64,000 bases of DNA from Hyperoplus lanceolatus (GCA_026929865.2 CM049410.1:7368501-7432500); one strand, 5' to 3'; positions 39,760 through 53,910 are shown, counted from the first letter of the stretch. Made by a program: numbers and translations. The notes: generated by a model not told the origin, from the sequence alone.

Positions 39760-41140
39760 CGACTAGGGGGCGCACCCTCGTCGTTACCCTGACGCTGCTG
39801 CCGTTCACGTTTAGGGAAGAGAAGAATGGAACCCCTCCTTCAAAGAGAAAAAAAACAGAAGAAAAGAGGGGAAAGAAGGAGAAAAATCAGCAGGTTCCCT
39901 CCTTCCATAACTCCAAAGCAGAGGAGGGGTTGGAGTTTGGATGGGAGAAGGCAGGGGGGGCCGAGCAGGATGAAACTCGATCCTGAAGAGCATCGGCGGG
40001 TCGGAGGAGGATCTTCTCCTGCTGCAGCAGCAGCCATGGCTTTCATCCACATTGTCTACTTCCTAACTTTGATTTTACTTGAAATTGAAGTTGAACACAG
40101 TTTTTGGATAGTGTGGCTTCAGAGCAGTTCTAGTTCTAGTAAAGGTTTAGTTCACCAGCTAATGTCTCAGAACTTGAACCTTTTTTTGTCAAGTTTCTGT
40201 TGTGTTGTGATTTGGTGTTCAGCTATAGGTTCTTGGAACTTGTCTTAAGGTGAGACCATGCAGGCAAAAACATTGTTATGTCAAGGCTATTTTGCTTCTC
40301 TAACATGTCTTCTTTCATGCTGGTAAAAAATCAAAGGTCCAAAGTGTACATTAAGGTGTTTATTTGATTAACCCTTTTCTGTTTGCATCTGTATATTTCA
40401 CATATACAATTGTCTAAAAGAAAATCTAAACATTATTAGTTAGATATTGCCAAAGGCGTATTTTTATTCAAAGATTTCTGACAAAACTGATACAAAAAAT
40501 AATATTCTTAATGGAAGTAATCATCTGGCAAAGTTTCATGATGATATCTAAAAGTGACCATGTTGGCCAAATTCACCTGCAGCGTCTGGCCGTCACTTCA
40601 TGTATTGCCTGTAGATGGTAGATATTGTCTTAATTTTTCTAGTTTTCCAAAGTTTTTGTAAGGTTTTGGCTGTCAGACTGTCAACGCACTGCTACATGGC
40701 TACAGGCTTAGGGGTGTTTGCTTTAGTTTGTAGGTTTAGCTTAGCTTTTATTTTTTTTATGCCTTCAGCTAAGTCAGGTCACTCAAGTCTGACCTCAGGT
40801 TCTGAAGGGCCTGGTTGTTTGAATTGTTCACTTGACTTTCAAATCATGTGTTTCTTGTTGCGGATTGCCATCATGCTACAACCTCAGGCACCAATCTTAA
40901 ACTATGTTTTTATAAGAACGTGTTTCAGCTCCCTCACACAAACAATTGATCACCATAAAGACAAAACTCCTTTATTTGGTCAATTTCCAAACATTGTAAA
41001 TGCGTTTTTACATAATGTCGGAGTGAAACACATTTAGTTCCTGCAATAACCGAGTTTTTAGGCCACTAGGGGACAGCAGAAACAATTTGTGAACAAAACA
41101 TTAACATATCTTCACCTTTAAATATTTTTTTTAACTTCTT
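39760..41140. other. Upstream flank of col1a1, no gene seen
   Basis: Distal promoter and intergenic DNA. An A/G-rich stretch (39,835-39,900) lies close upstream of the TATA box; purine-rich tracts are common in COL1A1 promoters, but no specific factor site can be asserted. Open frames here (for example 40,615-41,037) have no recognisable domain. Confidence 0.45.
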
Positions 41141-41149
41141 CAGGGATGT

Positions 41150-41305
41150 TAACCTTTATTTGACAGTTCAAGTGATAGAGGAAATAGGGAGAGAGAGAGA
41201 AGGGGATGACATGCAGTAAAGGTCCAAGGGTCGGAATTGAACTCGCGACCACTGCGACGAGGTCTGAGCCAATATGGTATGTGCTCCGCCCACAACACCA
41301 TCAGA
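41150..41305 (-). mobile_element. tRNA-derived SINE, second copy
   Basis: The same family as the insertion at 3,630-3,799: the GGGGATGACATGCAG body and a degraded B box (TCGGAATTGAACTC on plus) are present. The head lies toward 41,300. It is older and more diverged. Confidence 0.65.
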
Positions 41306-41499
41306 ACACCACCTATCTTCACCTTTTAGGTTGATATGGAAAACTTGTTGGTAACGGTTGCTTACACATAACAGCAGTTATGGAGCAACATTAGCATTAT
41401 GTCAAAGTTATTTTGTCTGAGAACCTATTTGCTAAATGTTTCACCAGCTTTTTGTTTTTATCTGTAAGCTGTTTGGTGCATAAAGACCTAATCTAACCT

Positions 41500-41856
41500 T
41501 ATAATAATAATAATAATAATAATAATAATGGATTGGATTTATATAGCGCTTTATTTCTATGTGACTCAAAGCGCTTACAGGGTTCCAGGTTCCATTCATT
41601 CACACACAGTCATACCGGTGGTGGTAAACTACCATAGTAGCCACAGCTGCCCTGGGGCAGACTGACAGAAGCGAGGCTGCCATTCAGCGCCATCGGCCCC
41701 TCCGACCACCACCTCAAACATACAGCAGTCATACACATTCACACGAGGCAAGGTGGGTGAAGTGTCTTGCCCAGGGACACAACGACCATGACACAAGTGG
41801 CCGGGCTGGGATCGAACCGCCAACCCTAGGATCATTGGCCAACCAGCTTAACCACG
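41500..41856 (-). mobile_element. SINE with tRNA head, LINE-like tail and (ATT)n
   Basis: On the minus strand it begins with an A-box-like TGGTTAAGCTGGTTGG and a B-box-like GGTTGGCGGTTCGATCCC. It runs through a body with GGGCAAGACACTTCACCCAC and ends AAGCGCTATATAAATCCAAT plus (ATT)n (41,500-41,529). The final part resembles the 3' tails by which fish SINEs borrow a partner LINE. A different SINE family from that at 3,630. Confidence 0.7.
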
Positions 41857-42534
41857 TTCATGTTCTGGGGAACATGAACGTGCTTAGCAAATATGCAAAT
41901 CTGCCTGATCGATCTCAGATCAATTTGAGTGCAAAAGTGACACTTTGGCCTGAGACCAGCAGTTCATTGGATTTCCGCTTGTCTCGTGTATAATCACAAA
42001 CCTGAGTCCGGTGGTGGCAATAGAGGAAGGTTCAAGAGTGGCCAAAGTTTAGATGGTTTGTCATCTTGGGATCAGTAGAGTCCATAATTGTTTCTGTAGG
42101 GATACTTTGCAATCTTTTGAAATGCATTCAATTAATGCCACAAGCTGCTGCACCTCAAATGTAATCACTGTTCATTCATCTCTGTTGTATTAATTTCAAA
42201 GGATATCTCAAAACCTCCGCATGGGACTTAAAAGACATGCAGAGTTCATGAGGATAAATCTATGATGTGATCAAACCAGCAGCAGATTTATACTGATTAT
42301 ACTATAATGAATTCTAGTCAAATAAACATTTGTCAAATAGGAGGCACCATTTAACCCAGGCACATACCAGTTTCACACTTTACATCCCAGGGTTTGACCT
42401 ACGGTTCAAGAGTCATGACTCCAATTTGGTGTCTTTGTGGAGTGATGCATGTGTACACACTCATGGACTGATACTGATGCTAAGGTGCAGATTAAGGTTA
42501 TTTTTGGGCATGTTCTTTCTTTATTAGAAAGTGT

Positions 42535-42600
42535 GTAGAGAGTAGAGACAGAGATGAAATGGGTCAGAGAGGGGAATGACATGCAAACCTTGGCTTTCAA
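42535..42600 (-). mobile_element. SINE 3' fragment, third copy
   Basis: AGAGACAGAGATGAAATGGG, then TCAGAGAGGGGAATGACATG, match the body and tail of the SINE at 3,630-3,799. The tRNA head is missing. Confidence 0.65.
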
Positions 42601-42700
42601 GTCAACTGTGCGCTTATGTTGGAAGCATTTCAGTCGGTGCGGAGAAGATATCTTATGATAAGTACCTGCTGACTTAAGGCCAAAGAAAATCTCATGTAAA

Positions 42701-42860
<160 letters not shown>

Positions 42861-43355
42861 CCTCGAGTGTAAGTCGCTTTGGATAAATGCGTCTCCTAAA
42901 TGACACGTGATGTAGATACAAAGATAGATAGATACATAGATAGATCAATAGATAGATGGATGGATGGATGAATAAATAGATAAAGAGATAGATAGATGTT
43001 TGGGAGAAGCAGCCGTTCACCATTTTTTATGAGCAAACCAGATGTTTGCACTTTTTTTGGGGGAGCAGCAGTCGGCCCCTGTTTTGAAATACCTACACAA
43101 TTGTAGGGTTTTGCAGACGACGTTATGATTGTTATTGGCTCTAAATAATAAAAGCCCCCTTCTAAGCGACTGCGATGTGCGATTCCTTCAGCTGTGTGCA
43201 GCGCCGGCCAGGCTGCAGGTGAGCTGTAATTAGGCAGAAAGCAGACATTATGGAGCAGAGGAGCAGCAGCTTTCTGCCATCTGATCCACAAGCAGCAGAC
43301 ACGTTGCACAGTCTGAAGCTGGCCAAGCAAGCCTCTAATTCACTCCTCCTCTATT

Positions 43356-43361
43356 TCTCTC

Positions 43362-43422
<61 letters not shown>
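43356..43422. repeat. (CT)n-(GT)n compound microsatellite
   Basis: CT units with one interruption run directly into about 15 GT units. Confidence 0.95.
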
Positions 43423-43427
<5 letters not shown>

Positions 43428-43746
43428 AACAGGGAAGAGGATGGAATGCAAACTGTCTTTTTCAGGAAGAAAGAGAAGCAGAGAAGAAGAAGAAAGGGAG
43501 GAAAGCGCCACCTCATCATTCCCCGGTTATAAACTGCCAGCTCTGATGGGATCCTCACAGCGTCACAGAGCAACACGCACATCATGCCTTTGTGCCAATG
43601 AATATATGAAGAAAAAAACCAACGCATTGCTCTCATTTTCGGGCAGCACACATCACCGAGACTTAGCTCATGGCTATTCAACTGTATTTTCACTATGTGG
43701 CATTGTAAACTGACTCGCAGCCAGCCGTCAAATTGTGTATAACCCA

Positions 43747-43748
<2 letters not shown>

Positions 43749-43793
<45 letters not shown>
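43749..43793. repeat. (TG)n microsatellite
   Basis: About 22 TG units. Confidence 0.95.
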
Positions 43794-43794
<1 letters not shown>

Positions 43795-43799
43795 AAGTA

Positions 43800-45235
43800 A
43801 TCGTCATTTATACATCATAAAGACTCGAGTTGAAATATGGGGTCGAGTTTAGGCACGTAACAGAAATGAGTCTAATCGTATGCAAGCAGTAAAGTCTGGA
43901 GAGACTTTAAACACTTATCTTACACAGTAGTTACACTGTATAGTTTTGCGCTGCATGTAAGAAAATGGAAAGCAAAAGAAACCAGAAGAAGGCTTTAATC
44001 CTAGATTGTAATACACAGTATGTGGCCAATGTTAATGCAAGCGCTAAGGACGACTTTAACGCTACTACGAGCTCTACATTTACATTCACAAGGGGTCACA
44101 TGACTATTTGTTCATCAAAAGGGACAGTAGCTTCCCTCAGCTGTTTAGGAGCTTTATAGCAGCGTTAAGCCTATCGTTTCATCGCTTTTCTTTTCTTACA
44201 TTTTCTGTTCTAAATCCCATGTGCTACCTGCTCAGCACCAAATAAAGCCCAGGCAAATGAAGCTAGTAGAGCATTAAGAGGCTAAAAAGCTTAACATTTT
44301 CCTGAGAAGTTGGTGGAGTCCAAAACAGAGTAGTCACGTAGGACCAGCATGAATACATTTACTAACAAACAATAAATAAGAAAAACACCAACAAGGTTAA
44401 CAAAATATGTTTTTTTCAGATGTTGGTCACTTTGGATTTCCTCAAAAAGTGAATTCTCTTCCTAATTTAATGCAACATTAACAGGAGGCTGTTTTTTATT
44501 AATATTGTTTTTTAAGTGACACATTCTGGACTTTACAAACATGCAGGTTCTCCTATGTTGACCTGTGACCTAGGGCACAAGCAAAAGGAATCCATTGGGG
44601 AACTGAGCACATATTTTGATCAAACTAACCCCGGCCTCCTCTTGGCTGATCAACACATGAATTAAAACAGCGTAGAACCCATCAATACATCTTCCAGCGT
44701 TTCTAAAAATGCAACTTCAGAACAGCTTTCCAAAAAACATTATCTTGATATGCGCATTCCAGAGTGAATTATGCGCTTTCTATGCCATGTGGAATGATAT
44801 GGGTCATTGGAAGCTTGAAAGAGTTTTTTTGTTTGTTGCGAAAATGATTTCAAAATTGCTGTAATTTTGGTAATAAAAGAGTAAAAAAACTATTTATAAA
44901 AAAGGAATGGCATTTTCTTGATCAAAACAAATGTATCAACATGCATACTTCTGTGTAGTCTGCTGTTTTCACGGAGGTGATGATTGAGCCTTTTTTCATT
45001 CCAAAAAAAAATTAATTTGAACTTAATGAAAGAGCACATAATCGGGTACATTTTCTCTCTAGATCTATAAATGCACATGAAGGCTCTGGTTCTTAAAAAC
45101 AGTATTTCACAGCAGGCACTGCATGCCCAAAGCTTTGAGTAATTAGTTGGGAGTTGATTGGGGATTTACCTTTAGCATGTTGGAAGGTCACATCAGTTCT
45201 TACAAGCAGAACAGTATGTTTGACCCCAGAGACGC
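43800..45235. other. Intergenic, no gene seen
   Basis: About 1.4 kb of moderately AT-rich DNA with no supported coding exon, RNA gene or recognised transposon. Confidence 0.45.
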
Positions 45236-45248
45236 AAGACACACACAT

Positions 45249-45249
<1 letters not shown>

Positions 45250-45332
<83 letters not shown>
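45250..45332. repeat. (CA)n microsatellite
   Basis: About 41 CA units. Confidence 0.96.
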
Positions 45333-45336
<4 letters not shown>

Positions 45337-46185
45337 TGATCTAATTAAAGCCGTGCACATTCATACAGCAATAAAGTCTGAGCAATCGGCAGGGCAAAAA
45401 AATCCTAACTGTGTAATTTCCAATGTTTCCCTGGCAGAGCAGTATGGAGGAAAACCATGGAAATGTCTGGGATTCCTGCACAGGAGGAAAGGCAGAAGAG
45501 ATTGAAATGATATTAATCAGCCTTATATGTCGCATAGAAGGTACAGAGACTCTCCAGAAAACAGAAAAAGTATTAATGCAACTACTACTTTAATATAACA
45601 AGGAAAGTCATTACTATCCAGGATCACCTTGAGAGACCAACATTTCTTGCCATTGAAATTTCACACCGTTTAACCTCTGGGCCAATGAAAAGCAACTTGG
45701 CGCTACATGGCGTATCAATTCAATAATGGAAAGGGAGCTGAGTCTTTTGCAAGCAAAGGCTCAGTTCAACTGGCCCATACAGATGTTTTCATCACTGTTT
45801 GCTATGTACAGTATGTCCTATGATTATACTGTATGTGTCTGCTCTGCGTACACTGAAGAACACGTAGCAGGTTAGTGAATAAAGTGGGGGTATATGATAA
45901 TTATTTTCCCCACCAGATTTCAAAGAAAGACTGGGCCACATCCTAACCAATACATCTATCATAACTTCCAGCCCGGAAAAAGTCAATTGTTTGGCAACTT
46001 AGCTTCAACTATGTGTAAACTACAGCCAGATGACAATGCTTTTAAATGTATGTGACCCATAAAGTATGTATTATACTCTTTTTTTCGTCTGCAAGAAAGA
46101 ATTCTGATCAGGTAGAGGAGATTCTTAACAGCTGATCTGTGAGAACTTTGACACTCTTTTACTCTCAGTGTAATGTACTTGAATG

Positions 46186-46294
<109 letters not shown>

Positions 46295-47204
46295 TGCACA
46301 CAGTCTGCATTGTAGGTGAGAAAAAGGCAGAGACAACTGTTAACAAGCTGTGAAGATTGTTTCACATATGTCTGTTAACACATTTGACATGTAGATGTCA
46401 CACACACAAACACACACAGTACTAGTACATAGAAAATCATGTATATCATTGCCTTTATTTGAAATTAAGTATTCAAACATTACAGTAAATGCAGCTTACA
46501 CAGTTCAACAGAGGGACACCATTTCAACCAAGCTCCTATGTCTATTCCCTGATTCCTGAGCTTAAATGCATTTATAATGATTGGTCGAATAAATTCAAAG
46601 CTATTATTGAGACAATAGACTTAGGATCCATCTCTTACTCATAACTTTTATTTGAATAATAAAAACAGAGCAATGCTGACCATTGAAACACATGCAAACT
46701 GTTTCTATGGGAGCAGAGATTGTTTGCAACTTGACCTTTGGCTTCCATCTTCAAACATCTCAAACCTGCTGTTTATGAGAGGGTGTGTGTGGATTAAAGA
46801 CATCGAGTAAGGGGGGGTGGGGGGAGACGCTTTGAGTATTTTTCTCATGCTAACATAACATCCACCTCCATTCCTGAAAACTGGACAAATGACACGTTGC
46901 TTCTGAGGAGATGTTAGTTAAAAGTGTTTACCAGCAAGCGTTTGCTGTCATTACCGGCACTTCTGTTTCTCTAAGTGATACTAGCATCAGTGGTGACAGA
47001 CAGGATAGTGGCAATGGCTGGAGGCCAAAGTACAGTGCTGCTGAATGCAGTCGGATCCTCTGACAAGAATGTTACACATGTTGCATATATCAATTTATTA
47101 CATTTTTTAATTTTAATTTTAAATATTACAGCTTTTTTTTTGCCTTACCTTTTTCCTTTATAGGAGACGTTCACGGTGCTCTTTTGTTTGAGGTTCATGC
47201 AGCT

Positions 47205-47420
47205 AAGGAACCATTTTCACAGCTTTATCAAACCTATTTAAGGCCTGGTCCAAACAAACATTCAAGTCTGTATGTTGAGGTCATATCTCCATGACAACAC
47301 TGAGGGGGGTGAATATTTTTTGGACCATGCTAGTTTTTATTCTATTGGAGGTTGAAATTACAAATAATTAGGGGCGCGGCCTCTTGAGTGACAGCAGCTT
47401 GGTCCCTCACCTATGGTCCC
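47205..47420. repeat. Dispersed repeat, copy 2
   Basis: The uninterrupted counterpart of the split repeat at 5,885-6,640. Shared blocks include CAACCTATTTAA-like and CCATGACAACACT stretches and TTGAGTGACAGC. Confidence 0.68.
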
Positions 47421-48027
47421 TCCCTGACACGCTGTACACCAGCAATGTCGTGCCAAAGTAAATGGACAGTCCCAACAGCTAATATGGACAGAGAATCGGA
47501 GCCTCGCTCTGATTGGTCAAAGTGTCAGCTCATGTTAACTTTGACCAATCAGAAATCATATACCCCAGCTTTAACTCTCAATTACTTTAAATCATTTTTT
47601 TATAAGTCAAACATTTGTGTTGAAGGTCTTTGAGAGAAAGCAAACTCTGATCTCCTGCTTGAAAGGATGCACGCTACTTTAGTTCAGTAGGCAGATATTA
47701 AAAATTAAAAATTTGATAAAATAGGTAAAATACAGGGACCTTTGTTTAGGAAGAGAGTGAAAGAGGTTGCACCGCGAAGTGGGTTAAGATTTATAACAAT
47801 AACATGACGATGGTGAAGCAAAGTAAACTTTGATTTAGTGCCATTCGGGAAACGAGGGATGTTCCAGTCTGCCTGCCGTCAATCGTTATTTTTTATGAGT
47901 TTCTGGGAAAAATCGCACCCGTGCAAAGGTATAAATAATAACTTTATACAAATAGCGTTCTTTTCGTTGATGGGCTCGTTTGCTGTTACAGGTCAGTTAT
48001 GATCACATGGAGAAAAATAAGACTGGG

Positions 48028-48205
48028 GGTGCTCCGTGGTGTGGTGGGTAAAGCGCCTACCATAAAGGCTCAGCCCTTGTTGCAATGGTCACGGTTTCAA
48101 ATCAGACACGTGGAACTTTATTGCATGTCAACACCCTCTCTCTCCCAATTTCCACTCTGTTCTCTCTCTTCTCAACTGTCAACAAAAGGTTAAAATACCT
48201 AAAAA
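48028..48205 (+). mobile_element. tRNA-derived SINE, plus-strand copy
   Basis: The head carries an A-box-like GTGGTGGGTAAAGCGCC and a B-box-like GGTCACGGTTTCAAAT. The body GCATGTCAACACCCTCTCTC, then TTCCACTCTGTTCTCTCT, is the reverse complement of the body in the copies at 3,630 and 41,150. It ends in an A-rich stretch. Confidence 0.7.
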
Positions 48206-48614
48206 AAATATAGTATGTAGGGGAGAGTGGCCTAAGTTGTGCATTTTGGAAGTTGTGCAACCCCTTGTTTCTAGAAAACCGTGGAAGAAATTGGAAATGT
48301 GATCACATATTTATGAAGAGCCATCCATTTGATTCATCCTGTAAAGAAGGGAGACACAAGGAATAAGATATAAGCGCATTTAAGCTCAAAAAACTGTGTT
48401 CTGCCTTTCAAAGTAAAATTTCCATGATCAAGGTTTTTTGATTATTGTGTCTGAACAATTATAGACAAGTTTGAAAACATTTGACACATGTTTTAGTGCT
48501 TTGGTATGCTGCATTTTGAGTCTATACAGTTAGCACGATGTCAGCCCTAAATTGCTGCATCATGCTTATTATCCAAATTTCTGGGATTGGGGTGATTTGT
48601 GCCAAAGGGCCTGG

Positions 48615-48965
48615 GTGAGTTATAAGTAAGTAAGTAAGTAAGTAAAATGTATTTATAAAAGCACATTTATGACAGTTTGCACTGTCCAAAGTGCTGTACA
48701 TAGTGCATTCAGTAGGTAAACAATGAAGGTAAAATAACAATAACCAAAATAAAAGACGTAAAGCCCATACATCCACATAAACACAGATAGTAGTGCAGAG
48801 GTAAGATAGTTAATGGGGAGGAAACACCAGGGTGTACATATGGGTTTTGAGCCTTGATTTAAAGGCAGAAATGTAGGGGAATCACATTTGTCAGGTGGCA
48901 GTTGGTTCCACAAGCACGGAGCAACTAGTGCAAAGTGCATTTCTGAGAGTTGTGCCAGTGGCATG
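48615..48965 (-). mobile_element. LINE 3' end (L2-like) with (TTAC)n tail
   Basis: The minus strand encodes a short piece containing APCLWNQLPPD, the conserved motif close to the C-terminus of L2/CR1-type LINE proteins. It then runs through a 3' UTR with GCACTTTGGACAGTGC and ends in about five TTAC units (plus-strand TAAG, 48,623-48,644). A 5'-truncated dead insertion. Confidence 0.7.
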
Positions 48966-49140
48966 GCTGTATACGCTGGTCACCAAAAGAAAGTGATTGT
49001 CTACAGTAGCTCAGAAGAGAGTGACATCTCAATTCCACTTAACGACACCACTGATGAGAGTTCAGATGGCCATAAAGATGATGATGGTGACTTTGTCATT
49101 GTGAGCTTTGCAGGTAAAACCATTAGATCTGCTAGGCCTT
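48960..49140 (+). other. Possible transposon-derived coding fragment
   Basis: A plus-strand frame reads KKVIVYSSSEESDISIPLND, then an acidic stretch, then DDDGDFVIVSFAGKT. The acidic run before a DFV-x-V-x-FAGK motif resembles the tail of proteins encoded by some fish DNA transposons. The match is from general familiarity only and could be coincidental. Confidence 0.3.
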
Positions 49141-49559
49141 GTTTAAGAAAATTGTCCTTCAATCGTTGTCAACTATTTACTTTATTTACTTTGAATACAC
49201 CTTAAATAAGTGATTGTCTAATGGATTTGTCTTGCATTACAGTTTATGAGATATATATCAATGGCACAATTCACCCCATGGTATTCTCTCCAACCGCACA
49301 ACTTACACCACACCGGGGGCAAGTTGCGCATCAAGACAACTTTTTTTCCAAAAGCTATATTTCTTCAACAGTTTATTCCAGATCCAAAGTTTTTATTGCC
49401 AGGGATGCACAACACCCTGAAATATATGTACATATTTGAGTTGGAGACTTTACTGTCAAGGCCTTACTTTAAAGTCACTTATATTAAAAAAAATGGTGTA
49501 TATTTAAAAAAAAAAAAATTTTAACCTCATATTCCTCATAAGAGGTTAAAATTATGAGC

Positions 49560-51810
49560 CATGAATCCAATGCTCATAATCTAAGTTCAGAAATACTTAT
49601 CAACCTGAAAATTAGGCCGTGCTGCAGAATTCCAGAAATGCTTTTAGTAAATGAAGGGTTTTTGTCGAAGAGCGGAGACTAATAACAGTGGTTATGCCAG
49701 CAGTCATAATAATAATGATCAGGACTTAAAAAGTTAAAGAGCCCACAAAACCATCTGACAGTTTGTGCCGGTTTATGATGCGCCACAAGGTGTTTTGTAA
49801 GTTTGACTATGGTGGCTGCTGGGGGACAAACCTCGGCTCGTCCAGCGTGCACTGCCAGGTATCCAGTTCTAGGTAGCAGGACTATGCTTCTTTTGTCTAT
49901 TAAACAATAGCATTTATTTCAGATTTCTACAAAACAACATTGCATTTCTCTAGGTCATATACTATTGTATCGGAATCAATATTTACACCAAGTAAATATC
50001 CCACTTGGCATACAGTTTTAAAAGTGCTCAAATACAATTGTTTCATATCAACAGTTGGTCAAATGCTCATAGTGACAGGGCTGTGGAGAATTAACCGTAA
50101 AGCTCCCCTGTACTCTGTGATGTGTTTTAGAGTCCTCCAGCTCATTGTTTTATTTTTTACAGCCTAATTATTTTGGTTCAGTCTCTCGGCTCTCACCAAT
50201 CCATTTCTGGAGGGAGCTGATTTCATCGAACAAGCACTAATAAACAAATACGCCATTAACAGACAAAGTTAGCAATTATCTGGTGAACAACAGTGAAGTA
50301 TTAAGTGGCCAAAGAGCTAGGTCATTGGATGACGAGCTGTTGGGGACAAAAAATGTAGCTAAAAGAAAGTTTTTAAAAAAATCTGTGTTTTGGCACTTCA
50401 TCAAAGGTGACTGATTCCTGCATTTTTTTTGTTATAAAACTCCACCAAATGCACAATGTCAGCCTTTCTTTATAATATTTGAACTATTTCTGTTTGGAGA
50501 GATGTGTTAGCTGTGCCTACTTAGCATATTAAACGCTTATGGTGATACACACATGCTCACACAAACACTAACCAATATGTAACTGTCAATCCAGGTGTTA
50601 GTGCTGTTTGGTCTCTGCTGTCCATCTTTCAACAAAGGGCAGGTGAGTAGGTTTCAGGAGGGGAGGTAATGGGATGGGTACAGCTGTTTTTCTCCCCGGG
50701 AGCTCAATGCTCTTTCACACTAAGGTTTTCGTCCGTGTCGTTAAAAAACAGATTGCGCTGAAGCGAGGAAGCAGCCCGAAGCATTTATATGGGATGACAG
50801 CAGGATGCGGAGTGAAGGAATGAGAGGAAGACATATTCAATTAGTATCAATAAATCACAGTCCCGGATCAGAACACCATCAGGAACTTTGATTTATGAAC
50901 AAAAATGGCTGGGAGCTAACCTTTGTATAATACGTGCTCTACCCTCCTCCATCAATCGGATTTGCTGGATGTAATGACCTGTTGTATAACTAACTGTACA
51001 TCGGCCTAGGTGCACTCTTCTCTCCCCCTTTCACAATGGCATGAGAGGCTCTTAAGGCGAAACACTAAAGACACAAAACTTTTATTTTTTTCAAGCACTG
51101 GTCAATTTTGAGATCTTTGACTACTTTGTTTATATAAATAAATAAACAAATAAAAGATCCCAAATTCAGATTTAGGTGTTCATTGTATTTAACCTTGTCT
51201 GTTTGCGACTGTATGTCTCTCCTATACCACCATCTTTAGGTGTGATACGGCCTAGAAGAAAGGGGGGCGACCCAAAAACCATGAGGTTGCTGTTTCGATC
51301 CCTGGCGTCGGAAAGGAGGGTGTTATGCGTAAAAACTAGTGGTGGCTGGTATTTCATGGATGGTGCCAACCCTTGAGAGGGGATATGCTAAAAGTACAAT
51401 TTCAATGTGCCTTTTGTAAAATGTTCAAATAAAAATTAGTTATTTTCAATACTTTGAACCAAAAAATCTCCACTTTTAATAGAGAGGAGTCCAGAGGATA
51501 GAAGGCAGAGAAAGAAAAGGAAGATGGAGAGGTGGAAAAAGAAAGGGTTTAGAGACGGCAAAGGACAAAAAGAAAGAGAGATTTATAGCAAGAGGGGGAA
51601 AGAAAAGGGCGTGTGTCCTCGGGCTGCAGGGCAGTGTGTTGTCCAAACAGACTGAAATAGAAGCAGTCATTACTCGCTGTACTGCCGTGGCTGTTGAGCG
51701 ACTGACTCTCATTGTGTGACTGTCTGATTGTCCTTTTACCGACTGTCTTCTCTTACTGCCCTTTCTACGCTTTATTCATAAGGAACTGTGACAGGGTGGA
51801 GCTGCCTTCA
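49560..51810. other. Intergenic, no gene seen
   Basis: About 2.2 kb without a supported exon, RNA gene or recognised transposon. Confidence 0.45.
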
Positions 51811-51816
51811 CTGTAA

Positions 51817-51817
<1 letters not shown>

Positions 51818-51891
<74 letters not shown>
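51818..51891. repeat. (CA)n microsatellite
   Basis: About 36 CA units. Confidence 0.96.
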
Positions 51892-52039
51892 GAACACACA
51901 GAGTTCACACAGCACACTCACACAGATGTTTGAAGGATTTCCTCTTGATCTGGCTTTGAACTGCTGCTGGTTTTATCATCATGATGCTGCAACTAGCGAA
52001 AACACACAACAACTATTGTGATCCAGTCACATGAGTGCA

Positions 52040-52255
52040 AAAGGAGGAACTGATTAGATTTCGGAGGTCATAGGTGAAAAGGTCAAGGTCACTATGACCT
52101 TGCATATTGTGAGCGCAATATCTCATGGACGCTTTGAGGGATTCTGTTCAAAGTTTGTGCAAATGTTGATTCTGACTCAACGATGAACTGATTTGATTTC
52201 GGAGGTCAAAGTTCCTTGTATCATATTGTAGTTTCTTATGAAGCTTTGACCTTTT
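52040..52255. repeat. Partial tandem repeat, period about 138
   Basis: GAACTGATTAGATTTCGGAGGTCA near 52,047 recurs as GAACTGATTTGATTTCGGAGGTCA near 52,185. The interval contains GGTCAAGGTCACTATGACC. This resembles a common fish interspersed repeat with tandem internal units. Confidence 0.65.
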
Positions 52256-52367
52256 TTAAAGCATTGCTTCCACCACTGTACTTTCCACTGTTCGGCAATT
52301 GTACGCTTCGCAGAGACATATAACCACCAGGCAGTCTATTTCTAGTTTTCTTTTTACTTCACTAACA

Positions 52368-52491
<124 letters not shown>

Positions 52492-52907
52492 GAGGTGTTA
52501 ATCAGGAGTCATTTAATAATAATATTGCCTCTCATCTTGAGGAAAGAGCATAAAGCAGACAACAGATTCCATACAACAGTGATTCCAGATGTGTGTTGTT
52601 CAATTGTGTGTGTAATATTACTGTAAGGAAGCATTAGCTTTCACACTCACACGTCATCCATCAACACTACCACACGTCTACCTTATCAGATTACTAATAT
52701 CAGTGTGTGACTGCCAACAGAATACTGCAAATGGCTACTGATTAGAAAGTGATGTTTACACGTGTGCATTGACATATACTGTACTCACCGGAATACAGTA
52801 GCAGCTACTTTGATGTCGCTCTGCTGCCGACTTTGCACTTCCTCTCAGGTTGTAAAAACCTAAACACACAGCTGTCTGTCATCAGACAAACAGCAAGACA
52901 GCGAGCA

Positions 52908-52910
<3 letters not shown>

Positions 52911-52946
<36 letters not shown>

Positions 52947-53030
52947 GATAGCTAGAGAGGGAGGATGAAAAGGTAAGCACACCTGCTGCTTTCTCATTAC
53001 TGCCTTTGAGAGCCTCAGCAATGGTTAAAG

Positions 53031-53074
<44 letters not shown>

Positions 53075-53350
53075 TATATGTCTTTAGGTGTTTATGTGTT
53101 TGTGTGTGTGCAATAGGCTCTTTATGAACGGAAGCCATTGGGTGTTTGAAGTTTACACTACTGGCAAAGACGGGAGAGACGAGGAGTGTAGGGTTTTACG
53201 CAAAGCATATTATACTGTATGTGTTCTTGCATATGCATGTGTGTGAGTGTGTGTGTAGAGGGGCCTCCCGCTCCTGTTAATAATCATTTACTGCAAGTGT
53301 GTGCACGGTAAAAATGACGGTTTCCACCTAATAATCATGTGTTTTGCCTG

Positions 53351-53393
<43 letters not shown>
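52911..53393. repeat. Three (TG)n microsatellites
   Basis: Three TG runs lie at about 52,911-52,943, 53,033-53,074 and 53,355-53,393, with ordinary sequence between them. Confidence 0.93.
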
Positions 53394-53789
53394 GTATGTG
53401 TGTATTTTCTACATTGACAGGAACTTACCACATGTTGTGGGCCTGCTGTGTGCTCCAACATGGTTGCATTGTGACCAAATAGTGTATTGTTCTGGTACAA
53501 TGTGGCCCAATTAGTTAGATGAGAGTACTGACAATCCATTAATGTATGTGTATTAAAGATGATGCAAGCATCCATTATCTTATCTCAGTAAAAAGACTGA
53601 AAAATAGCTAGCCTGACCTGTCCAAAGGTTATGAAATATATGAACAAATAAATATATGCCTACAGCAAGCTCTGTATTTAACATGTTATTTCTTATTTGT
53701 TAATTTTTTTTTACAATTCCTTTTTCCATGCAGATGAAGCAGGCAAGATGTTGTTACCTTCAAGCGAAGCCAGGCTATCTGTTTGCCAA

Positions 53790-53910
53790 TGTTTAATGTG
53801 TTTTTGCTTAGCTAAACTAACCGGCTGCTAGCGGTCTGTAGCTTTACGTTAAGCACAGCTATAGAAATATTCTGTTTCCTACACGCTGGCAAGAAAGCAA
53901 TAAGCGTATA
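53790..53910. repeat. Dispersed repeat (AGCTAACCGGCTG family), copy 1
   Basis: GCTAAACTAACCGGCTGCTA followed by CTGTAGCTTTACGTTAAGCA resembles 57,615-57,680 (AGCTAAGCTAACCGACTGTA). The tail GGCAAGAAAGCAATAAGCGT follows only in this copy. Confidence 0.55.

Noticed and set aside
40615..41037. 140-codon plus-strand frame upstream of col1a1
   Set aside because: Hydrophobic composition from T-rich DNA, no recognisable domain and no exon signals.
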